64,000 nucleotides of DNA from Microvirga sp. VF16 (GTDB lineage: Bacteria > Pseudomonadota > Alphaproteobacteria > Rhizobiales > Beijerinckiaceae). The stretch lies in assembly GCF_016864375.1 (NCBI RefSeq), contig NZ_CP069354.1, positions 5,167,501 through 5,231,500 of the forward strand, read 5' to 3'. This document shows, piece after piece, positions 25,552 to 34,022 of this stretch (within the stretch, counting starts at the first letter, position 1; every line of letters starts with the position of its first letter). The position numbers were made by a program, and so were the translations under genes. The notes beneath the pieces were generated by a model. The model was not told the DNA's origin, searched no databases, and was given only the letters and a program-made list of their open reading frames with translations.

Positions 25552-28056
25552 GTGCGTCGGGTTCTGATCTTCTCTCTGCTGGCCATTCAGGCGCTGGGTG
25601 CGCAGAACGCTGTCGCACAGGCCCCCTTCAGCATGTCGCCTGGCGCGCCGAACACGCCTCCCGTAGCCCGGCCGGCACCACAGCAGGAACCGGCGCAGCA
25701 GGTCCCCTCTGCCGCGCCTTTCGAGATGCGCCAGCCGGGCGCAGCTCCTTCGACGCCTCCCGCAGCACAGCCCGCATTTCCAGCTCTGTCTGCGCCCTCG
25801 GCCAGAACAGCTGCGCCGCCTGCAAAGGGAGCTTCGGCGGCTCGCGGTACAGCGCGCATCGAGCGCCCCGTTCTTCCCTTCGAGATCATCCGCCTTGAGG
25901 GCGAGACGGATGCAAGGTCGTGGACCTTCCACCTCACCCAGGACGAAGCATCGAGCGGTGCCAGCATCGCACTCGGCTATAAGAATGCCGTTGTCGTCAT
26001 GCCCGAGGGCTCGCGCCTGAGGATTGCGATCAATGGCGAATCCGTCGTCGATACGCCGATCTCCTCGCCGAACGACATCAAGCGCGTGACGGCATCGATC
26101 CGTCCCGGTCTCCTGCGGGCGGGGCAGAACATCATCCGCATGGAGGCCTTCCAGCGCCACCGGACGGACTGCACCATCGAAGCCACCTACGAGCTTTGGA
26201 CGGATGTCGACTCGGCCTCCACGAAGCTCGTCTTCGCCGAGGGCGCCACCAAGACATTGCGCAGCCTGGACGATCTGCCCGCCATTGGCGTCGACAATGC
26301 GGGTGTGACGACGATCAGGGTAGTGGCGCCCAAGATATACCGCCCGGAAATTCGCGATCGGCTGCTGCGTCTCGTGCAGCTTGTCGCCCTGCGCGGACGC
26401 TACGCCCATCCGGTGATCCAGGTCGTGGAATCCGATCCAGGCCCGTCCCCCGTCGGCACGCTCAAGGTGGCCATGGGCTTGGCAAGCGAGTTGCGCGGTC
26501 TGGTTGCGGGTGTGCCTGATGCCGCTTCGATCCAACCGCTGACCATGATGATGCAGGAGCCGGGCTCCCTGGGCTCGACCCTCGTCGTATCCGGTCCGAC
26601 CTGGCAGGACCTCGACACTGCCATCGGAATCGTCGGAACGCGGGGCATCAATGCCACGCAGGTCGAACGAGGCATGATCGACACCGCCTCATGGCAATGG
26701 CCCGAGGTTCCAACCGCCTTCGGCGCCCAGAACTTCCGCTTTGCCGATCTCGGCGTACCGACGCAGGAATTTTCCGGACGGCGGCTGAAGACCGGCTTTT
26801 CCATCAACCTGCCCCCGGATTTCTACGCCACGGAATACGGCGAGACCATCCTGCATCTCGATGCGGCCTACACGTCGGCGGTGCGACCGGGCAGCCATGT
26901 CAACGTCTTTGTCAACGGCATGATCAGCACGCAGATGACAATCACCTCGCAGGGGGACATCGTCCGGCGGCACAACATCAGAGTGCCGCTCAAGCACTTC
27001 AAATCCGGTCTCAACCATGTCACCGTCGAGGCCATCCTGCTGACGGATGCCGATGAGCGCTGCGCGCCGGGCGAAACCCTTTCCGAGACGAACCGTTTCG
27101 TCCTGTTCGACACCACCACGCTCGAATTCCCGACCTATGGGCGCATCGGACGTCTGCCGGATCTTGCCGTTCTGAGCGCGGGCCGCTTCCCGGATGAGGA
27201 TCTTCCGACCACCGTGGTTCTGGCCCGACCCGATCCGCTGAACTATTCCGCAGCCGGCACCCTGCTCGCCCGCATGGCGCGCAGCGCCGGCACGCCAGTG
27301 CGCGCGCAATTCTCCAACGCCGCCTCGGCGGACGACGAATCCGTACTCTTCATCGGCGCCGTCGATCAGATTCCCGCAGGCCTGCTCAACCGGGTGAAGG
27401 TCTCGGAGCATCTCCGCATGATCTGGCCTTCGACGCCGACGGCGAACGACAGGCCCGGTCAGCAGATGGCCAGCATGGATTTCAGCCTTCCCGTCGCCCA
27501 GGCCTCGCCGGATCGCACGTCCAGTGCCTCGACGGACGAGGTCCGCAAGCGCTGGTCGGAGACATTCCAGAGGCGCGGCGTTCTTCAGCAGACAATCGGC
27601 ACGGTGCAGGACTGGCTGGAGAAGACCTTCAGCCTTTCCCTCAGTTCACTGTCGCTGGAGGAGCGCGCCGATGCGCCCTACGAACCGCCGCAGCGCTCGA
27701 CCCTGCTCGTCGCGCAAAGCCGCACCGAAGCATCCGGGGTCTGGACCCTCGTGACAGCCCGAACCGACAAGGCCCTGGCAGATGAAATGGCCCGGTTGGC
27801 CAACCCAACGATCTGGTCCCAGGTCGCGGGCCGAGCGGTTGCTCTCGAGCCGCGGGAGATGAAGCTCCAGGTCGAGCCCATCAAGGATTATCGCTTCGTG
27901 CAGACGCAGCCTCCGTCCCTGGCAAATCTGCGCCTTGTGGCGGCGAACTGGATGTCCGCCAACATTCTTCCCTATGCGCTTCTCATGCTGGCCTGCTGCA
28001 CGTTCCTGGGCATTGCAACCTCCCTGCTCCTGAACCGCCTGGGACGCCGCTCATGA
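25552..28056 (+). CDS. bcsB: Cellulose synthase periplasmic subunit BcsB
   Basis: An 834-residue periplasmic partner that guides the glucan away from BcsA. A signal peptide (VLIFSLLAIQALGAQNAVAQ) is followed by a Pro/Ala-rich linker to about residue 100. The beta-rich BcsB body includes SIRPGLLRAGQNIIRMEAFQRHRTDC and LKTGFSINLPPDFYATEYGE, both family hallmarks. A C-terminal helix (ILPYALLMLACCTFLGIATS) anchors it in the inner membrane next to BcsA. The start is GTG with AGAGG six bases upstream. The last codons overlap bcsZ by four bases. Confidence 0.94.
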   Translation: MRRVLIFSLLAIQALGAQNAVAQAPFSMSPGAPNTPPVARPAPQQEPAQQVPSAAPFEMRQPGAAPSTPPAAQPAFPALSAPSARTAAPPAKGASAARGTARIERPVLPFEIIRLEGETDARSWTFHLTQDEASSGASIALGYKNAVVVMPEGSRLRIAINGESVVDTPISSPNDIKRVTASIRPGLLRAGQNIIRMEAFQRHRTDCTIEATYELWTDVDSASTKLVFAEGATKTLRSLDDLPAIGVDNAGVTTIRVVAPKIYRPEIRDRLLRLVQLVALRGRYAHPVIQVVESDPGPSPVGTLKVAMGLASELRGLVAGVPDAASIQPLTMMMQEPGSLGSTLVVSGPTWQDLDTAIGIVGTRGINATQVERGMIDTASWQWPEVPTAFGAQNFRFADLGVPTQEFSGRRLKTGFSINLPPDFYATEYGETILHLDAAYTSAVRPGSHVNVFVNGMISTQMTITSQGDIVRRHNIRVPLKHFKSGLNHVTVEAILLTDADERCAPGETLSETNRFVLFDTTTLEFPTYGRIGRLPDLAVLSAGRFPDEDLPTTVVLARPDPLNYSAAGTLLARMARSAGTPVRAQFSNAASADDESVLFIGAVDQIPAGLLNRVKVSEHLRMIWPSTPTANDRPGQQMASMDFSLPVAQASPDRTSSASTDEVRKRWSETFQRRGVLQQTIGTVQDWLEKTFSLSLSSLSLEERADAPYEPPQRSTLLVAQSRTEASGVWTLVTARTDKALADEMARLANPTIWSQVAGRAVALEPREMKLQVEPIKDYRFVQTQPPSLANLRLVAANWMSANILPYALLMLACCTFLGIATSLLLNRLGRRS

Positions 28057-29150
28057 CGGTCCGGACGCGCCGGCCCATTCAGCTCATGTCGTGGCTCTCT
28101 GCCGCCTTCTTCCTTCTCACGGCCTCGATGGCATCCTCTCAGAGCCTTTCCGTCCAGCCCCTGAACCTGGTTGGCACCATCCCCTCGACAGACTGGGAGG
28201 CCTATCGCTCGCGATTCGTGGAAGACAACGGGCGGGTGGTCGACACGGCCAACGGCAATATCAGCCACAGTGAGGGACAGGGATATGGACTGCTCCTTGC
28301 CCTGGCCGCCGCCGACAGGCGCTCCTTCGAGCGGATCTGGAACTTCACCTTCACCGAGCTCCTCATCCGGGACGACGGCCTTGCCGTATGGAAGTGGGAT
28401 CCCAATGGCAAGCCGAAAGTCACCGATCGCAACAATGCGACCGATGGCGATCTTCTCATCGCCTATGCCCTGGCCAAGGCCGGAACGGCCTGGCAGGAAC
28501 CCCGCTACACGACAGCCGCGCAGAAGCTCGCCAAGGCCATCGGCGGGAGCACGTTCGGCCGCAGCGGACGATCCATGATTCTCCTGCCCGGCGCACAGGG
28601 CTTCGGCGCCAGTGACCGTCCGGACGGCCCGGTCATCAATCTCTCCTACTGGGTCTTTGAGGCGTTTCCGGTGCTGGCGACTTTGGCACCCGAATACGAA
28701 TGGAACCGCGTCTGGCGGGACGGCGTGATGCTGCTGCTGCAGGCGACCTCGGGCCGGATCAGGCTCCCAGCCGACTGGATCTCGCTTCACAACGAGCTCC
28801 AGCCTCAACCGGCGGATGGCTTTCCGCCAGAGTTCGGTTACAACTCGTTAAGGATACCGCTTTACCTGTTGCGAGCAGGGATGACTGACATGGAGTGGCT
28901 GAGGGCTCTCAAGCAACGCTGGTCTGCGGAGAACGAAGGGATTGCCGTGGTCAACGTAGTGACCGGACAAATCCGGGAGCGATTGACCGACCAGGGCTAC
29001 GCCATTCTGCCCGCGGCTCTGGCCTGCGCGCTTGACGGGACGCCTGTTCCCGAATCGCTGAAGACCTTCGAGCCGAGCCTCTACTATCCGTCGACCCTGT
29101 ATCTTTTGGCGAAATCCCTGCTCGGTGAAAAATATCCGCAATGCGTCTAG
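28053..29150 (+). CDS. bcsZ: Periplasmic endo-beta-1,4-glucanase, GH8 (BcsZ)
   Basis: A 365-residue glycoside hydrolase family 8 cellulase that trims glucan during export and affects fibre length. An N-terminal signal segment (LMSWLSAAFFLLTASMASSQ) comes first. The family site HSEGQGYGLLLALAAADR provides the catalytic Glu at about residue 73, and NATDGDLLIAYALAKAG the conserved Asp. NLSYWVFEAFPVL and the RIPLYLLRAG segment are also typical. It is coupled to bcsB through ATGA and overlaps the next gene by ten bases. Confidence 0.93.
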   Translation: MTVRTRRPIQLMSWLSAAFFLLTASMASSQSLSVQPLNLVGTIPSTDWEAYRSRFVEDNGRVVDTANGNISHSEGQGYGLLLALAAADRRSFERIWNFTFTELLIRDDGLAVWKWDPNGKPKVTDRNNATDGDLLIAYALAKAGTAWQEPRYTTAAQKLAKAIGGSTFGRSGRSMILLPGAQGFGASDRPDGPVINLSYWVFEAFPVLATLAPEYEWNRVWRDGVMLLLQATSGRIRLPADWISLHNELQPQPADGFPPEFGYNSLRIPLYLLRAGMTDMEWLRALKQRWSAENEGIAVVNVVTGQIRERLTDQGYAILPAALACALDGTPVPESLKTFEPSLYYPSTLYLLAKSLLGEKYPQCV

Positions 29151-31273
29151 TCGGCAGTGCCATAACGATTGCGGTTGCAATCCTGGGCTTCGCGGCGATC
29201 GCGCAGCAAACAGGCCCTGCCAGCAATCAGCCGCCTGCCGCATCGCCTCCTGCACCGTCACCGCCTGCAAACGGATCCCAGCCTCAGGTCGATGAATCCG
29301 CCCTGCGCTATTTCGCGTCCCAGGGCGATACACGCCGCGTGAACGCGGAAATTGCGCGGTTGCGCGCGCTCTATCCCAACTGGACACCGCCCAGCGATCT
29401 GTCGCAGCTCTCCGGCGGTGCCGGCGCTGCGGCGCCCGACCCGCTTATCGAGCGCCTATGGAATCTCTATCGCGAGGATCGAATCGCCGAGGTCCGCGCC
29501 GCCATTGCCGAGCGCCAGACGTCCGACCCGAACTGGAAGCCGCCGGAGGAACTGGTCACGGCTCTCGATATGGTCGAGGCGCGCCGTCGCCTGACCAATG
29601 CGTCGGATACAGGCCAGTGGCGAACGGTTCTGCAGGTGGCGACGGAAACGCCGGGCCTTCTGACCTGCATGAATGTGGATGTGATGTGGCGGGTGGCCGA
29701 GGCCTTTGCCCGGACGGACCAGCCGAACCGGACACGGGATGTCTATACCTATCTCCTGCAGAACTGCGCCAACCCGGGCGAGCGCCTCGCGACCTTGCAG
29801 AAAGCCCTGACCCTGCTTCCCGAGCAGCAGGTGACAGCCCTGCTCCAGTTCGAGCGCAAGACCGGCGAGACGCCGGACGATTTCAGCGCCATCCGCGACG
29901 AGCTGGCCCGCCGCCGGGTCGAGCGCGCCTCACTCGACAGCAAGCTGACCGCAACCGCCGAGGATCTCGCCGTCGTCGAACGAATGATCCAGAACACGAG
30001 CGACACCGGCCCCGTGTTGATCCTCGGATGGTACAATTTCCATCACGGCAATCCCGCGCGGGCGCTCGAATTGTTCAAGACGGCCCTCGACCGCAACGCC
30101 GGCATGAAGGCTGCGGAAGGCTATGCCATGTCGCTGCGTGCGCTCGAACGGCTCTCGGATGCGGAGGCCTTCGCCTATGAATGGCGCGAGCGCGCGCCCG
30201 AGAACATGAAGATCTATCTCGACGTGGCAACCGCGCTCCTGAGCCAGGACCCGCCGCCGCGCCTCGAGCCGCAGGTGGTTTCGCGGATCGTCCCGGTCGT
30301 CACCGCACAACGCTTCTCCGATGCGGCCCAGGCGCTCGGCTGGTACTCCTACAACACGGAACAGATCCGCACGGCGCGCGACTGGTTCCGCACGGCGCTG
30401 AGCTGGAAGGCCGATGACGAGCCTTCCGCTTACGGTCTCGCCCTGTCGACGCAGCGCCTGAACGACCGGACCGGCTTCAACGCCGTCGTTGCCCAATGGC
30501 GCAGCCGCTCGCAGCGCATCGCCGGCCTGGCAGACGGGGTCAATCCGGCCTCCAGACGGCAGCCTGCTGCCGCACCGCCGGCTGTTGCGCAGGCTCCCTT
30601 GGCGCAACCCATCGAGAGCGCTCCATTGCCTGTCCAACCCCGCTCGGCTCCCCGTCAGGCCATTGTGGAACGCGTCGAAACCGAGCAGACCTTCGTCCGG
30701 ACCGAGGACAACGTCCGACGCAGGCAGACCCAGGCCCGGTCCACCCTCGGGCGTCGTTGCGCCATGACGCGCAATCCGGCCGGCCTGTCCGGCGATGGCG
30801 CTCTCACCCGCGGCTGGTGCCTCATGGAGATCAACCGTCCCATGGAAGCCGTGGCGGCCTTCGATCAGGCCATCGCCACCGGCAGCAGCCGCACCCGCGA
30901 GGAAGCGGCCTACGGCAAGTCCCTCGCCTATCTGCGCAAGAATCTGACCTCCGAGGCAGCCATTGCTGCCGCCGAGGCGCCGCAGACCCGCGAGCGCCGG
31001 GTGGAACTTGGGGCCTCGATCCTGACCCAACGGGCGCTGGCGGCCTATCGCGACGGGCGCTATGTGGAAACACTCCTCGCCTTGAGCGAGCGGGCCCGGC
31101 TGGTGCCGGAACAGAACGATCTGCTGCTCATCCGCGGCTGGTCCTATCTCAAGCTCGGTCGCTATGACGATGCGGAGAAGGTTTTCCGCGCCGTTCAACG
31201 GACAGGATATTCCGAGGAAGCCGCAGCCGGATTGAACGCCATTCGCGAAGTCACCGGCCAGATGCGGTATTAG
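29141..31273 (+). CDS. TPR-rich periplasmic protein of the cellulose operon (BcsK-like)
   Basis: A 710-residue protein with a signal segment (AITIAVAILGFAAIAQQ), a Pro-rich linker, and then helical repeats of the TPR/Sel1 kind. Examples are ARALELFKTALDRNAGMKAAEGYAM and YDDAEKVFRAVQRTGYSEEAAAGL. It resembles the TPR part of BcsC, but the chain ends after the repeats and lacks the roughly 300-residue outer-membrane beta-barrel. Type III (Agrobacterium-type) operons carry such a TPR protein, called BcsK, in place of BcsC. The ATG overlaps bcsZ by ten bases. How the polymer crosses the outer membrane here is open. Confidence 0.8.
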   Translation: MRLVGSAITIAVAILGFAAIAQQTGPASNQPPAASPPAPSPPANGSQPQVDESALRYFASQGDTRRVNAEIARLRALYPNWTPPSDLSQLSGGAGAAAPDPLIERLWNLYREDRIAEVRAAIAERQTSDPNWKPPEELVTALDMVEARRRLTNASDTGQWRTVLQVATETPGLLTCMNVDVMWRVAEAFARTDQPNRTRDVYTYLLQNCANPGERLATLQKALTLLPEQQVTALLQFERKTGETPDDFSAIRDELARRRVERASLDSKLTATAEDLAVVERMIQNTSDTGPVLILGWYNFHHGNPARALELFKTALDRNAGMKAAEGYAMSLRALERLSDAEAFAYEWRERAPENMKIYLDVATALLSQDPPPRLEPQVVSRIVPVVTAQRFSDAAQALGWYSYNTEQIRTARDWFRTALSWKADDEPSAYGLALSTQRLNDRTGFNAVVAQWRSRSQRIAGLADGVNPASRRQPAAAPPAVAQAPLAQPIESAPLPVQPRSAPRQAIVERVETEQTFVRTEDNVRRRQTQARSTLGRRCAMTRNPAGLSGDGALTRGWCLMEINRPMEAVAAFDQAIATGSSRTREEAAYGKSLAYLRKNLTSEAAIAAAEAPQTRERRVELGASILTQRALAAYRDGRYVETLLALSERARLVPEQNDLLLIRGWSYLKLGRYDDAEKVFRAVQRTGYSEEAAAGLNAIREVTGQMRY

Positions 31274-31330
31274 CGCATCGTGCGGACCCAGAGGGCCGCG
31301 CCCAATCATGCTCTCATCAAGAAAGGAAGC

Positions 31331-31374
31331 ATCGGAATCGATCCCAAAAGTGGGTCCGCTTTTGGGATCGATGC
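31331..31374. repeat. Dispersed palindromic repeat, copy 2
   Basis: ATCGATCCCAAAAG (31337-31350) and CTTTTGGGATCGAT (31359-31372) form a perfect 14-bp stem around TGGGTCCG. The left flank ATCGGA and right end GATGC match copy 1 at 11458-11504. It sits in the 203-base gap between the cellulose and chemosensory operons. It may act as a terminator-like insulator, though no T-run follows. Confidence 0.75.
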
Positions 31375-31476
31375 TCTAACCGCCGACACTCCGCGGTTGT
31401 CAGACCGGGCTTCGCACCTATTTAATGATCGAATGGGCTTGAGCCCTCCACCGGTTTTCTCCCTCGACCCAACCCC

Positions 31477-31983
31477 ATGGCAAGTTTGCAGATCATAGTG
31501 TTCGACGTGTGCGGCACCGCCTGTGCCCTGCACAGAAGCGCCGCACGCGAGTTTCTGCCGCTGCCGCGCCTGTGGCACCCTCCCGCCCTGCCTCGTCCGG
31601 TGGCAGGGTTTTTCAACCTCAGCGGCCACGCTGTTCCAGTTCTTCGGCTCGATGTGCTGTTCGGCCTTCAGCGTGTCGAGGATGATGCCGAGGCGGATCT
31701 CTATCGGCATCTGATCCTCATCGATCGGTTCAGTGCATCGGGACTATCTGCGCTCCTTGTCGACCGGGTACTGGACGTTGCGAGCGTGGACACGTCCCAG
31801 CTTTCGTCCGTCAGCGCAGCAGGCACTTTGAATGGCTGCGTCGAGGCGGAGGTTACATGGGATGGACGTCTCGTCCACCTGCTCTCAGCCGAGCGCATCC
31901 TCCTTGCTGAGGAGCAGCAGACTCTGGCGGAGCTTGGACGCCAGGCCCAGGATCGGCTCCGCGAATGGGCGGTCCCGGCCTGA
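31477..31983 (+). CDS. CheW-like coupling protein (WspB position)
   Basis: A 168-residue scaffold with the CheW fold, expected to tie the receptor to the CheA kinase. The family segment AGFFNLSGHAVPVLRLDVLFGL matches the CheW core G-x-x-N-L-R-G-x-x-x-P-V-x-x-L. LILIDRFSASGLSALLVDRVLDV is the usual second-subdomain strand. The ATG at 31477 has no ribosome site that I can see. It opens an eight-gene operon that runs to 42651 with overlaps or short gaps throughout. The order CheW, CheR-TPR, CheW, MCP, CheA, CheB contains the same parts as the Pseudomonas Wsp operon, but with the receptor gene moved behind the second CheW. Confidence 0.82.
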   Translation: MASLQIIVFDVCGTACALHRSAAREFLPLPRLWHPPALPRPVAGFFNLSGHAVPVLRLDVLFGLQRVEDDAEADLYRHLILIDRFSASGLSALLVDRVLDVASVDTSQLSSVSAAGTLNGCVEAEVTWDGRLVHLLSAERILLAEEQQTLAELGRQAQDRLREWAVPA

Positions 31984-33419
31984 TGGCCGCATGCGCCGCC
32001 GCCGTTCCGCTGATCGATGCCGGCTTTCCAGAACTGAAAAGCCGCATCATCGAGCGCACGGGACATTTCTACTACCAGGACAAGGACGACCTGCTCTGGG
32101 AGCGCGTGCGCAAGCGCCTGCGCGCTACGGCCCTTTCCGATTCGACGCAGTATCTGAACTTTCTGGACGACGCGATTTCGGGTCCTGCCGAATGGGGCAA
32201 GCTGGAAACCGAGATCACCATCGGCGAGACGTTCTTCTTCCGCTATGCGGAGCAGTTCGCGGCGCTGCGCGATACGATCCTGCCCGAGATCATCGAGAGA
32301 AAGACATCCACGCGGCGGCTGCGGATCTGGAGCGCAGGATGCTCGACGGGAGCCGAGCCTTATTCGGTTGCCATCCTCGTCAACGAGATCCTTGGCGAGG
32401 ATCTCGGGACGTGGCGCGTGAACATTATCGGCACCGACATCAACGACAGCTTTCTCAACGTCGCCAAGCAGGCAAGATTCGGAAAATGGGCGCTCCGGTC
32501 CATGCCGCCGGCAGAACGGGAACGCTATTTCCTGAGCGCGGGAAAGGATCAGTGGCAGGTGCGCCCGGAATTCCGCTCGCTGGTCCGTTTCGAGAGGCAT
32601 AACCTTCTGAGCCTTCTCGATGGCACGTCGCCGCTCGAATTCACCGATTTCGACCTGATCCTCTGCCGCAACGTCCTGATCTATTTTCATCCGGACACGG
32701 TGATCCGGATCGTCGAGGCGCTGCATGGTCGCCTCGCGGAGGATGGGTGGATGCTGCTAGGCCATGCCGAGCCCAATCCTGTCTTCTCCGCCATGATGCA
32801 GACCCTGAATCTACCGGGAACGGTGGCCTATCGGTCAGGCCCGGGGGAGGCACCGCCTTTCGCACGGCCTGCGCTGCCTCTGAAGGATCTTGCCCCGTTA
32901 CCGCCTATCCCGAAGCGCATGGAACCGGCCAAGCGGCATGCGCTCCCACGTCCTGCGAAGGCGCCGCCATCCAAGGCTCCTGCCTCGCCCGCTGTCCCGC
33001 AGGCTCTGGACGTCTTGCTGGACGCGGTCAGGGCGCAAGCCAATATAGGCGACTTCGCCGCCGCCGATGTTCTCTGCCGGAAAGCCCTCGTCGATCAACC
33101 GCTGAGCGCGGCCCTTCACTTTTACCATGGCCTCATCCTGCAGGCCCTCGGACAGGGTGATGGCGCTGAGAAAAGCTTCCTTAAAAGCATCTATCTCGAT
33201 AAAAGCTTTGCCATGGCTCACTACCACCTTGGTCTGCTGCTGCTCGCGGAAAGGCGATCCGGTCCTGGCCGGCGCGCGCTGACCAATGCGGCCCGCATTG
33301 CGGCGGCGATGCCTGACGACCGCCTCCTCGAGGAGGCGGACGGGCTCACCGCTGTGGATCTGCGCAATCTCGTCCGCATCCATCTCGAAGCGGCCACGTC
33401 GTCCAAGCGCAGGAGATGA
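31983..33419 (+). CDS. CheR-type methyltransferase with C-terminal TPR (WspC-like)
   Basis: A 478-residue enzyme that methylates receptor glutamates using S-adenosylmethionine. The N-terminal half is a complete CheR: ITIGETFFFRYAEQFAALRD, the SAM loop WSAGCSTGAEPYSVA, and DFDLILCRNVLIYF. A Pro/Lys-rich linker leads to a C-terminal TPR-like region (ADVLCRKALVDQPLSAALHFY and AEKSFLKSIYLDKSFAMAHY). CheR fused to TPR is the hallmark of WspC and of Frz/Dif-type systems that do not control flagella. The ATG at 31983 overlaps the CheW stop as TGATG; an ATG at 31965 is possible. Confidence 0.9.
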   Translation: MAACAAAVPLIDAGFPELKSRIIERTGHFYYQDKDDLLWERVRKRLRATALSDSTQYLNFLDDAISGPAEWGKLETEITIGETFFFRYAEQFAALRDTILPEIIERKTSTRRLRIWSAGCSTGAEPYSVAILVNEILGEDLGTWRVNIIGTDINDSFLNVAKQARFGKWALRSMPPAERERYFLSAGKDQWQVRPEFRSLVRFERHNLLSLLDGTSPLEFTDFDLILCRNVLIYFHPDTVIRIVEALHGRLAEDGWMLLGHAEPNPVFSAMMQTLNLPGTVAYRSGPGEAPPFARPALPLKDLAPLPPIPKRMEPAKRHALPRPAKAPPSKAPASPAVPQALDVLLDAVRAQANIGDFAAADVLCRKALVDQPLSAALHFYHGLILQALGQGDGAEKSFLKSIYLDKSFAMAHYHLGLLLLAERRSGPGRRALTNAARIAAAMPDDRLLEEADGLTAVDLRNLVRIHLEAATSSKRRR

Positions 33420-34021
33420 GCGTGGCGAAATCGGTGCGCCGTAAGCTGAGACTGATGGAATGGGCCCGCGTTCGCTCGTCCGAGGAACGCGTGCAGCAGA
33501 TCCTCGACGAGCGCACGGAACGCCTTGCAACTCGAGAGAATGCCGCAACAACTCGGCCGGAAGCCTTGCCTCGTGCCCTGGTTTGCGGAGTGGGGCGAGA
33601 GCGTTTCGGAATTCCTGTCGAGACGGTGGCAGAGGTTCTGCCGCCTCAGAAATGCGTGCCGGTTCCCGATGGACCTCCTGCCCTGATCGGCCTGTTCGGG
33701 CGGAGCGGCAAGCTGGTCAGCGTGATCGATCTTGCCCTTGCACTCGGCCTTGAATCTTCTTCCTCAGACAACGAAGACCAGCACTTCGTCCTGCTGCGGC
33801 GCGAGCAGCCGCAGGTGGCGCTGAGGGTCGAGCGCGCCCACGCCGTCGCGGACATACTGCCCCTGACCGACGAAGAAGCCGCAGGCTTCCGCAACGATGC
33901 CGTTACTGGCTACGGCACGATTCAATCCGGCCCTGCCGGCCAAGACGAAGCGCTCTCTCTTCTCGATACCGAGCGCCTTCTGCGCCCTCTCCTGTCCTCT
34001 TCATCTCTTCCTGGAGTCTGA
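33416..34021 (+). CDS. Second CheW-like coupling protein (WspD position)
   Basis: A 201-residue CheW-fold protein with an extra N-terminal helical segment of about 55 residues (SSEERVQQILDERTERLA), as in WspD. The core carries ALVCGVGRERFGIPVETVAEVLPP and PPALIGLFGRSGKLVSVIDLALALGL. Two CheW proteins in one operon are characteristic of Wsp-type systems, where both are needed for signalling. It overlaps the CheR stop by four bases (ATGA) and stands one base before the receptor gene. Confidence 0.84.
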   Translation: MSVAKSVRRKLRLMEWARVRSSEERVQQILDERTERLATRENAATTRPEALPRALVCGVGRERFGIPVETVAEVLPPQKCVPVPDGPPALIGLFGRSGKLVSVIDLALALGLESSSSDNEDQHFVLLRREQPQVALRVERAHAVADILPLTDEEAAGFRNDAVTGYGTIQSGPAGQDEALSLLDTERLLRPLLSSSSLPGV

Positions 34022-34022
34022 C

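Noticed and set aside
24451..26535. 694-codon minus-strand frame opposite bcsA and bcsB
   Set aside because: Composition is that of a shadow frame, and both cellulose synthase subunits on the other strand have intact catalytic or family motifs.
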